NCBI GenBank assembly: GCA_002254805.1
Contig: NJDW01000020.1
Coordinates: forward strand, 1-5,836
Reading direction: 5' to 3'
Source: Candidatus Pacearchaeota archaeon ex4484_31
GTDB lineage: Archaea; Nanobdellota; Nanobdellia; Pacearchaeales; UBA284
Length of the DNA: 5,836 nucleotides
The notes under the pieces: generated by a model
Databases searched by the model: none
Seen by the model: the letters and a program-made list of their open reading frames with translations, nothing else
What the model was told of the DNA's origin: nothing
Shown: one piece after another, positions 1-4,764 of the stretch
Layout of the letters: each line of letters starts with the position of its first letter
Numbering within the stretch: position 1 is the stretch's first letter
Program-made: the position numbers and the translations under genes

Positions 1-696
1 TGAAATATTTTCCACATAAAATATTCTTACCTTTGATTGTGTGGTTCCATCTGAATCTGTGCAGTTTATGTACCAGTTATACTCTCCTAAGGATAAAGGA
101 GAATTCGCCTGTATTATGGTAGCGGTATTGTTTTGAACAGAAGAATTTGAACCATAGCTTGTATCATTAATAAAAAGTTCGCATGAAAAAGTTGTGTTTG
201 TGTTAGAGATCGCTGTAAAGTTAAAATTTGGTTGATTTTCAGTATCAATATCAAAGTGTGTTTGGTTTGCTGGTGAATTTAAAGTTATTGATGTGACTGT
301 ATTGTAAGCATTTGCTTTAGCTTTTCCAAAATCAAATTCTAAAGTATGTTTTCCTCTGGTTAAAACCTTTACTATAAAGTAGCTTGTCTCATCACATTCA
401 TAATTTTCAATCAGTAAGGAATTATTATTTTTAACTGGCTCTACCCTTTTTCTTCCACATTTTAACTCTAAAAATTTAATATCTTTATCAAAAAAAGTAC
501 CGTTTGTTGCTTTTATTTCAAGCGTTGCTTTTCCATCAGTTATAAATTGTACTGTCCAGTTCCCATTCAGTTCCGGACGGGAATGGACATTTATGATGTT
601 TATAGAAGCCCTGTCGTAAGAAAAAACCAAATAAAAGTTTATCACCAAGAAGATTAAAGCTAATATCAAAATTAATTTGCTTCCTCTTTTCATCAT
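1..696 (-). CDS. Secreted, N-glycosylated Ig-like surface protein (N-terminal 232 residues, C-terminus outside window)
   Basis: The frame is open from the double Met at 696/693 to the window edge, so only the N-terminal part is present. Residues 2-7 are basic and residues 8-26 form one hydrophobic helix, a signal peptide or membrane anchor. Residues 28-130 are beta-rich, with Cys80 and Cys101 as a possible disulfide and the motif HTLEFDFG. Residues 136-229 form a second module (SPANQT, FNFTA, CELFINDTSYGS, YNWYINCTDSDG; Cys172/Cys212) that I recognise as an Ig-like repeat common in DPANN surface proteins. I count 11 N-X-S/T sequons (N46, 65, 91, 144, 159, 167, 177, 184, 189, 211, 230), so it is probably an exported glycoprotein, perhaps the first repeats of a very large one. 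Its ligand or role is unknown. A TATA box 25.5 bp upstream favours the second Met (693). It lies 29 bp below a rhomboid gene on the same strand. Confidence 0.85.
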   Translation of the reverse strand, partial: MMKRGSKLILILALIFLVINFYLVFSYDRASINIINVHSRPELNGNWTVQFITDGKATLEIKATNGTFFDKDIKFLELKCGRKRVEPVKNNNSLLIENYECDETSYFIVKVLTRGKHTLEFDFGKAKANAYNTVTSITLNSPANQTHFDIDTENQPNFNFTAISNTNTTFSCELFINDTSYGSNSSVQNNTATIIQANSPLSLGEYNWYINCTDSDGTTQSKVRIFYVENIS

Positions 697-708
697 CGAC
701 TGAAGAAA

Positions 709-728
709 TAAAAATTTTTAAATTTTTA
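709..728 (-). promoter_or_regulatory. TATA box within a 20-bp inverted repeat, promoter of the surface-protein gene
   Basis: On the minus strand TTTAAAAA (722 to 715) is centred 25.5 bp before the ATG at 693 and 22.5 bp before the one at 696, the archaeal spacing for a leaderless transcript. The box sits inside a perfect inverted repeat, TAAAAATT-N4-AATTTTTA (709-728), which includes the stop codon of the upstream rhomboid gene at 726-728. The repeat could also act as an AT-rich terminator for that gene. It is all A/T, so the symmetry may be chance. Confidence 0.5.
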
Positions 729-1379
729 CCTAAAATACCTATCTAAAATTGCCACCTTCCTTTTATATTTTTTTCTTAAGTATAATCCATAAAGTAAGCC
801 AGCAATTAAACCGCCCAAATGAGCTGTGTTTCCTATCGGCAGATTATGTAAAGCACTTACAATCCAAAGTAAAACGAGCATGATAACAATTCCTAGCCAT
901 AATGGCATCGGAACTGGAATGAACATAATGTAAACTGGAAGCCTTGGTGTTAAAATAGCAAGAACACCGCCTAAGCCAAAGATTGCTCCAGAAGCTCCTA
1001 CTGCAGGTACTTTAGAGTCTGAAAGTAAAGAAAAGGCAATAAAGAAAAGTGAAGCTAGGATTCCTGAAGCAAAGTAAATGAAAATAAAACGTTTTTTTCC
1101 TATAAGCCTTTCAAGAAATGAGCCTAAAAAGAATAAACTTATCATATTAACAAATAAATGAAGAAAACCTGCATGAACAAACATGCTTGTGATGATTGTC
1201 CATAATCTATAGGAATGTAAAACATAGTAAGGAGTTAATGCTACATACTTACATAGTGTTTCTTCACAGCTTTTTGCTTTCAAAAACGAAGGGTATGTAA
1301 CAAGAAAAAAGATGAGGTTCAAAAAAATTAATATAAGAGTTACGCTTACCTTTTTTCTTAACCTTCTTCTCGCTATCAT
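726..1379 (-). CDS. Rhomboid-family intramembrane serine protease (first of two)
   Basis: This 217-residue polytopic membrane protein should cleave single-pass transmembrane substrates within the lipid bilayer. The Ser/His dyad is complete: Ser130 in GASGAIFGL at the start of one helix and His187 in AHLGGLIAGLLYG in the last. HAGFLHLFVNM (H69, H74, N78) matches the family's conserved HxxxN, the positions that help form the oxyanion hole. Hydrophobic segments are at about 13-30, 60-90, 97-119, 128-145, 150-178 and 186-201, giving the minimal six-helix core; the tail is short and basic and ends in DRYFR. Its ATG overlaps the tfe stop codon as ATGA, so it is expected to be the second gene of a tfe-rhomboid operon, translated by coupling; no clear Shine-Dalgarno site is seen. 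The substrate is unknown; the downstream surface protein is a candidate by position only. Confidence 0.93.
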   Translation of the reverse strand: MIARRRLRKKVSVTLILIFLNLIFFLVTYPSFLKAKSCEETLCKYVALTPYYVLHSYRLWTIITSMFVHAGFLHLFVNMISLFFLGSFLERLIGKKRFIFIYFASGILASLFFIAFSLLSDSKVPAVGASGAIFGLGGVLAILTPRLPVYIMFIPVPMPLWLGIVIMLVLLWIVSALHNLPIGNTAHLGGLIAGLLYGLYLRKKYKRKVAILDRYFR

Positions 1380-2041
1380 CTTTTCTTTTTTCTCTTCTTT
1401 TTCTCTTTTTTCTTTTTTTCTTTCTTGCCTTTCTTCTTGCTTTTTCCCTTTTCCTTCTTGATTTTTTTCTTTTTTTCCTTTATTTCTTTCCTTTCCTTCT
1501 CTCTTTTTATTTTCTTTTTAAGATTTTCTATTTCTTCTTTGATGGAAGAAAGCTCTCTCATTAACTTTCTCTTTCTTGATTCTATTTCTTTGTTTTTTCT
1601 TTTTAAGGGCTGTAAGAGCTTACCGCATTCAGGACACAAAAAGTTGTGATGCAATGCTGTTTCTTCGCTCATTTCTATGTTGTCCTCTTCGCAATAGTAG
1701 TAGTTTTTTGTTCCATAACTTCTTTCCTTTTTTTCTAACTCCTCTATTTCTTTTTGCTTTATTTTTTTAAGCAACTCTAACGCTTTCAAGTTATCTAAGG
1801 TCCAGAAGAATATGTACCATCCTCTTTTTTTATCCTTCTTTTTTATCGCACTTACTATTCCTGCTAAGCTCATCTTGTAAAGAATATTTCTTACTTGATT
1901 TATCGTCATCTTCAGTTTTTCTGCAATTTTGAATTCATTTACATTCTTTTTGTTGAACAGAACTTCTACTATCTTTTCAGAACCCTTCCCAGCAATTTTT
2001 AACATCAATTCTTTCAAAAAAAGCTCTGTTTTTTTAGACAT
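1376..2041 (-). CDS. tfe: Transcription initiation factor E (TFE-alpha, TFIIE-alpha homologue) with polylysine tail
   Basis: TFE helps TBP and TFB load RNA polymerase and stabilises the open complex. Residues 15-85 form an extended winged helix (helix-turn-helix at EKLKMTINQVRNILYKM; wing KKRGWYIFFWTLD). A coiled linker at about 85-108 leads to a zinc-ribbon-like segment at 114-143: C117-E-E-D120, 15 residues, C136-P-E-C139. The usual second cysteine is Asp here, so only three of four ligands are present. Residues 147-174 are helical and residues 175-221 are almost pure lysine (30 Lys, 4 Arg, 7 Glu of 47). TFEs I know are about 160-190 residues, so the tail is extra. It is encoded by a strong homopurine tract on the coding strand. 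The gene is leaderless by prediction, divergent from the coiled-coil pair, and overlaps the rhomboid gene by 4 nt. The family call is firm; zinc binding and tail function are not. Confidence 0.92.
   Translation of the reverse strand: MSKKTELFLKELMLKIAGKGSEKIVEVLFNKKNVNEFKIAEKLKMTINQVRNILYKMSLAGIVSAIKKKDKKRGWYIFFWTLDNLKALELLKKIKQKEIEELEKKERSYGTKNYYYCEEDNIEMSEETALHHNFLCPECGKLLQPLKRKNKEIESRKRKLMRELSSIKEEIENLKKKIKREKERKEIKEKKKKIKKEKGKSKKKGKKEKKKKEKKKRKKKR
1379..1426. repeat. 48-nt uninterrupted homopyrimidine/homopurine tract
   Basis: The plus strand has no purine from 1379 to 1426. Nearly pure pyrimidine runs continue to about 1508 (for example 1440-1459, 1462-1481 and 1483-1508). On the minus strand this encodes the lysine-rich tail of TFE and ends exactly at the rhomboid start codon. 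Such tracts can adopt triplex DNA and are prone to replication slippage. The coding explanation (AAA, AAG, AGA and GAA codons) is sufficient by itself, so any structural role is inference. Confidence 0.7.
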
Positions 2042-2047
2042 AACAGC

Positions 2048-2078
2048 AAAAAAGTCAAAAACTTTTTTATATTTTTTT
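2048..2078 (-). promoter_or_regulatory. tfe promoter: TATA box and 8-bp inverted repeat
   Basis: On the minus strand TATAAAAA (2071 to 2064), preceded by a GCAAAAAAA stretch that could serve as BRE, is centred 26.5 bp before the tfe ATG, so the mRNA is probably leaderless. A perfect inverted repeat AAAAAAGT-N5-ACTTTTTT (2048-2068) overlaps the downstream half of the box and lies between it and the start codon. It could be an operator or simply facing A- and T-runs. Confidence 0.6.
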
Positions 2079-2123
2079 GCTTCCTGCTTGTTTTTTGTTG
2101 TAACATCAAAATGACAAGAAAGC

Positions 2124-2135
2124 TTTATATTTAAA
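2124..2135 (+). promoter_or_regulatory. TATA box for the coiled-coil gene pair
   Basis: TTTATATTTAAA is centred about 43 bp before the ATG at 2173, which predicts transcription starting near 2154-2158 and an untranslated leader of about 15-20 nt. That leader is almost all purine (2151-2172, with GGGAAGGAAAGG) and holds weak AAGGAAG-like Shine-Dalgarno matches but no perfect GGAGG. This is the only visible protein-gene promoter in the window whose spacing does not predict a leaderless mRNA. Confidence 0.55.
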
Positions 2136-2172
2136 GATGAAAAAGTAAAGAAAAGGGAAGGAAAGGAAGAAA

Positions 2173-2589
2173 ATGCCTTTGTTCAGAAGAAGAAAAGCTA
2201 AGGAAGAAGAAATACCGGAAACAGATGTTTCTAAGCCTTTTAAAGAAGCTCCAACTTTAGAACTTCCTGAGCTACCAGAAAGTTTGCCTGAGCTAGAAAC
2301 AAGTGAAAAGGAAAAAAGCGAGGAGAAAGAAGGAAAAGAAGAGAAGGAAAGGAAAAAAGGAAAAAAGGAAAAGAAATCTGTTTTTGTGAAAATAGATAAG
2401 TATAAAGAAATTGTAGAGAGTGTAAAGGCTATTGGAAAAGAAGTAAAAGAAATAGAATCTGTAATAAGAAAGCTTAAGGAGATGTATGAAAAAGAAGAAG
2501 CTACCATGAAGCTATGGGAAGAAGAAATCAATGGACTGAAAGAAAAACTTGAAAAGATAGAAAAGAGTCTTTCTGAATATGAAGAATGA
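2173..2589 (+). CDS. Charged coiled-coil protein, unknown function (first of pair)
   Basis: I cannot assign a function. This 138-residue soluble protein has no signal peptide or membrane segment. Residues 1-10 are a basic start (MPLFRRRKAK). Residues 11-68 look disordered, with a Pro/Glu/Leu stretch (LPELPESLPELE at 31-42) and then a Lys/Glu-rich run. Residues 69-137 form a long amphipathic helix or coiled coil opening with SVFVKIDKYKEIVESV and including a lone Trp115. From memory, small proteins with this FVKIDKY-plus-coil layout recur in DPANN genomes; that is unverified. The stop overlaps the next start as ATGA, so the two products are probably made together and may pair through their coils. 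Strong composition bias means weak similarity to unrelated coiled coils should be ignored. The frame is supported by its own TATA box and an in-frame helical heptad pattern. Confidence 0.75.
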   Translation: MPLFRRRKAKEEEIPETDVSKPFKEAPTLELPELPESLPELETSEKEKSEEKEGKEEKERKKGKKEKKSVFVKIDKYKEIVESVKAIGKEVKEIESVIRKLKEMYEKEEATMKLWEEEINGLKEKLEKIEKSLSEYEE

Positions 2590-2891
2590 GCTTCTATGTA
2601 GAGCTAAAGATATCTGAACTGCTAGAATTAAAAAAGGAAATTCTTGAAGCCTTAGCTTCTTGCATAAAATCAAAGAAAATTGGCAGTACACTAAAAAGTT
2701 TAAAGAAAAGTAAGAGAGGTGCATTGAAAGGCTTGATAACAAAAATAAAAACAATGGATGATGAAGCAAAAAAACTTAGGTCTTTCATGCCAGTTGAAAT
2801 AAAAGAAAAGATAAGTAAAAAATACGAAGAAGAACTCGAAAAAATAAGAAAAAAAATAGACGAATTAACAAAAAAACATTTGATCAGCTGA
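2586..2891 (+). CDS. Small helical protein, unknown function (second of pair)
   Basis: Function is not recognised. This 101-residue soluble protein begins MSFYVELKISELLELK. It is predicted all-helical: one helix at about 7-28 with a single Cys26, a basic Ser/Lys/Gly-rich connector at 29-46, a helix at 47-66, a Pro69 break (SFMPVEIKEK), and a charged coil at 71-97. The start codon overlaps the stop of the preceding coiled-coil gene (ATGA), which supports the start choice and implies coupled translation. Small size, helicity and tight linkage suggest the two proteins form a heteromeric coiled-coil assembly; this is inference. The gene is closed by a hairpin and T-run just downstream and faces a convergent gene 55 bp away. 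Confidence 0.75.
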   Translation: MSFYVELKISELLELKKEILEALASCIKSKKIGSTLKSLKKSKRGALKGLITKIKTMDDEAKKLRSFMPVEIKEKISKKYEEELEKIRKKIDELTKKHLIS

Positions 2892-2918
2892 GTTCAGGTT
2901 TATTCCTTTACTTCTTTC

Positions 2919-2944
2919 ACTAAGCAGAATTTCCTTAGTTTTTT
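2919..2944 (+). terminator. Hairpin plus T-run between convergent genes
   Basis: ACTAAG (2919-2924) and CTTAGT (2934-2939) form a 6-bp stem with a 9-nt loop, followed by T at 2939-2944. It begins 28 bp past the stop of the plus-strand pair. Archaeal termination depends mainly on the oligo-T stretch, so the hairpin may be secondary. Confidence 0.45.
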
Positions 2945-2946
2945 AA

Positions 2947-3447
2947 TTATCTTCTTGCTTCTAAAGCTAAAAATGCTTTCACTTGAGCATTTATTTCATC
3001 TGTCTCTGCAGCTAAAGCATCTCTGTAGCTAACTATTGTGTTCCTTATTATGTACTTATCATAGATGCCTCTTAGAAATTTAAGGAAAGGATTAGCTTCC
3101 CATCTATTTTCATAGTCCCTCTCTAAATAAGCTGTAAACTTAACCTCTACTGTACCTTTATCCCTCTTTACTTTTACACCATCTCTCATTACTTCTACAC
3201 TAACCATATCAATAATTCTTATTGCAACCTTTATCCTAAACCTAAAGTAATCGCTTATCCTTCTTAAACAAAGCCATTCTATAGAGATTTCTTTTCCTTC
3301 TGGCTTTACCTTTTCACTATAGCTTTTTTCTATAACAACATACTCTCTTGATGTTATGTATTCGTAAAGAAACCTGTAGAATTCTTTAAAATCGAATATT
3401 CCTGAATGAGTTAGTTTTGTTTCATAAGCAAGGGTAAACTCTACCAT
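2947..3447 (-). CDS. Conserved-looking hypothetical protein, 166 residues
   Basis: I cannot name a function. It appears to be a soluble alpha/beta protein with balanced composition, unlike its lysine-rich neighbours. Residues 15-31 (FDFKEFYRFLYEYI) look like an amphipathic helix. Residues 36-110 alternate short beta strands (VVIEKSYSEKV, ISIEWLCLRRI, FRFRIKVAIRII, VSVEVMRDGVKV, GTVEVKFTAYLE). Residues 112-166 are helical and rich in aromatic and charged residues (YENRWEANPFLKFLRGIYDKYII), ending in an Ala-rich helix. Such a sheet flanked by helices would suit a binding rather than a catalytic domain; no catalytic motif is seen. From memory, DPANN genomes carry proteins with this NPFLKFLRGIYD-like segment, which I could not check. 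It stands alone with its own TATA box and is convergent with the coiled-coil pair. Confidence 0.8.
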   Translation of the reverse strand: MVEFTLAYETKLTHSGIFDFKEFYRFLYEYITSREYVVIEKSYSEKVKPEGKEISIEWLCLRRISDYFRFRIKVAIRIIDMVSVEVMRDGVKVKRDKGTVEVKFTAYLERDYENRWEANPFLKFLRGIYDKYIIRNTIVSYRDALAAETDEINAQVKAFLALEARR

Positions 3448-3450
3448 TTT

Positions 3451-3476
3451 GTTCTAAAAGAAGAGAACTTTTTAAA
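3451..3476 (-). promoter_or_regulatory. TATA box and small inverted repeat upstream of the 166-residue protein
   Basis: On the minus strand TTTAAAAA (3476 to 3469) is centred 25.5 bp before the ATG at 3447, the same box and spacing as at the surface-protein gene, predicting a leaderless mRNA. Between box and start lies GTTCT-N8-AGAAC (3451-3468), a 5-bp inverted repeat that could bind a dimeric regulator but is short enough to arise by chance. Confidence 0.55.
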
Positions 3477-3487
3477 TTTTTTTAAAG

Positions 3488-3615
3488 TCCCGGCGGCCAG
3501 ATTCGAACTGGCAACCCCTCGGTTTCTAACGAGCACTTACTGCTTGCCTATGCTTCAAAGCAAAGCTTGAAGCATAGGACTACAGCCGAGTGCTCTACCG
3601 TTGAGCTACGCCGGG
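3488..3615 (-). tRNA. tRNA-Tyr (anticodon GTA) with intron
   Basis: Read on the minus strand, the cloverleaf closes fully. Acceptor CCCGGCG pairs with CGCCGGG (3609-3615 with 3489-3495) and the discriminator is A at 3488. The D stem is GCTC/GAGC around a 7-nt loop containing GG. The anticodon stem is CTCGG/CCGAG (3586-3590 with 3518-3522). The variable loop is GGGTT. The T stem is GCCAG/CTGGC with loop TTCGAAT. After removal of the 56-nt intron the anticodon loop is CTGTAGA, giving anticodon GTA at 3581-3583. C1:G72 with A73 is the archaeal identity signature for tyrosyl-tRNA synthetase and agrees with the anticodon. Mature length is 72 nt; the 3' CCA is not encoded and must be added. The flanking GT...C can extend base pairing beyond the mature ends and should not be read as part of the acceptor. 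Confidence 0.95.
3524..3579 (-). other. 56-nt tRNA-Tyr intron between positions 37 and 38
   Basis: Splicing AG|T (after G37) and AA|A (before A38) yields a normal anticodon loop. A relaxed bulge-helix-bulge can be drawn: three-nt bulges AGT and AAA around a central helix of C32-G, T33-A, G34-T and a T35/T mismatch. The intron then holds a perfect 12-bp hairpin, CCTATGCTTCAA/TTGAAGCATAGG (3547-3578, 8-nt loop), and a weaker AGCA/TGCT hairpin, instead of the single outer helix of the canonical motif. The splice sites are inferred from tRNA geometry. Confidence 0.8.
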
Positions 3616-3639
3616 ACATAACTAAAAACTTGAAGAAGG

Positions 3640-3647
3640 TTAAAAAG
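3640..3647 (-). promoter_or_regulatory. Possible TATA box for tRNA-Tyr
   Basis: CTTTTTAA on the minus strand is centred about 28 bp upstream of the mature tRNA 5' end, suitable for transcription starting at or just before it. It lies 8-15 bp past the start-side neighbour's final codons, in the 39-bp gap after the DHH gene stop. The same stretch and a second T5 run at 3624-3628 could instead terminate the DHH transcript; read-through into the tRNA is also possible. Confidence 0.35.
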
Positions 3648-3654
3648 CTTTCGC

Positions 3655-4716
3655 TTATATTTTCTTTAAATTTTCAAGAAACCTTCCTAAGTCTTTAGCT
3701 TTTACTAAGGCTCCAACAGCAACTTTGTGTCCTCCGTATGTAGCTTTACATCCATCAAAAATCTTGTCAACAACCTCTAGTAAGTTCAAGTTCCTGCTTC
3801 TTATACTTATGGAAAAATAACTTTTTTCCTTTTTTATCACTACAACATTTTTGTAGTTAAGCCTGTTTATAATCTCTGTAGCTATTCTTGATGCTTTTTC
3901 CTTCATCCTGTAAACATAAAACTTTCCATACCTTTTTTTCTTCTTCTCGAAATTCTTGACTAATCTATCTACTCTTTCTAAATCTCTTCTATATTTTTTC
4001 TCAAGACTTTCTCTTACCTCCTCAATTTTTTTATTGTAAAGCAGGTTCAAGTAAGAAAAAATTGAAGAAGCTTGTTCTTTTTTTATGGCAAAGTCAAGCA
4101 ATCTTTTTATCCTTAAAAGCGACTTCCATTCAATATTATACTTTTTCTCTATGTTTTTTGTCAACATCGGAAAAAATTCTTTCGTTCTGTAAGTTACATC
4201 ACCTATTACACCTAAAAATGCTATAAGCAATTCATCAGCATCTTTACCTTTTTCTTTGTCTATTTTAAGAAACCTTCTAGCAAAAGAAATTATATCATAA
4301 CAAAATTTTGAGCAAGGATAAAATGCATCTAAAAACGAGGAAGTTGGAGTTATCAAGATTTTGTTAAAAATTTTTCTTTCTTCTTTTGTGTAAAAATGAT
4401 GATCTATAAAAAAAATGCTTTTTGATTTTTCCATTCCTTTCCAGTAAAAACCTGAACTTTTAGAAGCAGAAATATCTAAAGCAAGAATTGGCATATTTCT
4501 TTTTATTTTGCATCTCTTTTCATGATCATAAGGATATGGCTTAAATTTTATGTTAATCTCTTTCAAGAAGTTTTGCATCAAAAAGCATGAACAGAAGCCA
4601 TCTACATCAGAATGAAAAATCAATTTTAATTTTTTCTTAGACTTTTTGATTTTATAAAGAAAGCTCAGGAAAGCTTTCGCTTTATTTTCAAGTTCTTTTT
4701 TTCTTAACTTTTCCAT
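3655..4716 (-). CDS. DHH/DHHA1 phosphoesterase, RecJ-like exonuclease or nanoRNase
   Basis: A 353-residue predicted manganese-dependent phosphodiesterase acting on single-stranded nucleic acid or short oligonucleotides in the cytoplasm. Every DHH-domain motif is present: HSDVDG (H35, D37, D39), LALDIS (D81), DHH (D105-H106-H107) and GVIGD (D173). A helical connector (about 200-260) leads to the DHHA1 substrate-binding domain with SISIRSRN (302-309) and the diagnostic GGH at 328-330 in YGGHKVAVGA. Metal ligands look intact, so activity is expected. Archaeal relatives include GAN, the GINS-associated RecJ-like nuclease, but those are nearer 450-480 residues; this shorter protein could equally be an oligoribonuclease or a cyclic-dinucleotide breakdown enzyme. 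The gene is leaderless by prediction and divergent from the second rhomboid gene through a shared TATA region, with tRNA-Tyr 39 bp downstream. Confidence 0.9.
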   Translation of the reverse strand: MEKLRKKELENKAKAFLSFLYKIKKSKKKLKLIFHSDVDGFCSCFLMQNFLKEINIKFKPYPYDHEKRCKIKRNMPILALDISASKSSGFYWKGMEKSKSIFFIDHHFYTKEERKIFNKILITPTSSFLDAFYPCSKFCYDIISFARRFLKIDKEKGKDADELLIAFLGVIGDVTYRTKEFFPMLTKNIEKKYNIEWKSLLRIKRLLDFAIKKEQASSIFSYLNLLYNKKIEEVRESLEKKYRRDLERVDRLVKNFEKKKKRYGKFYVYRMKEKASRIATEIINRLNYKNVVVIKKEKSYFSISIRSRNLNLLEVVDKIFDGCKATYGGHKVAVGALVKAKDLGRFLENLKKI

Positions 4717-4727
4717 AGCATAAGAAA

Positions 4728-4749
4728 GGAATGAATTTATAAATTTTCC
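4728..4749. promoter_or_regulatory. Bidirectional promoter with a palindromic TATA box
   Basis: The 12-bp perfect palindrome AATTTATAAATT (4734-4745) contains TTTATAAA, which reads the same on both strands. Its centre is 25.5 bp before the plus-strand ATG at 4765 and 23.5 bp before the minus-strand ATG at 4716, so one box is correctly placed for two leaderless mRNAs. Purine-rich BRE-like sequence flanks it on each strand: GGAATGAA on plus and GGAAAA on minus. The whole divergent gap is 48 bp with no other TATA candidate of similar quality. Confidence 0.7.
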
Positions 4750-4764
4750 ATTTTTAATAAAAAA

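Noticed and set aside
1425..2114. Plus-strand open frames at 1425-1649, 1576-1770 and 1929-2114 rich in Phe, Leu and Ser
   Set aside because: They are the antisense of tfe; the Phe/Leu richness is the complement of its Lys/Glu codons, and no promoter or family motif supports them.
2106..2788. Minus-strand open frames at 2106-2531, 2512-2769 and 2594-2788 that look like membrane proteins
   Set aside because: They are complements of the charged coiled-coil genes. The apparent hydrophobicity is an artefact of A/G-rich coding strands.
3547..3578. The 12-bp inverted repeat considered as a miniature transposon or integration site
   Set aside because: It falls wholly inside the tRNA intron, has no target duplication and no second tRNA fragment nearby as expected for an att site.
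3524..3615. tRNA-Asn (GTT) using GTTAG from the 3' part of the intron
   Set aside because: The 5' exon already supplies C32-T33-GTA-G37, and only Tyr agrees with C1:G72 plus A73.
3487..3617. tRNA acceptor drawn as GTCCCGG/CCGGGAC
   Set aside because: This leaves two unpaired bases before the D arm and after the T arm; CCCGGCG/CGCCGGG gives standard geometry and the C1:G72 Tyr identity.
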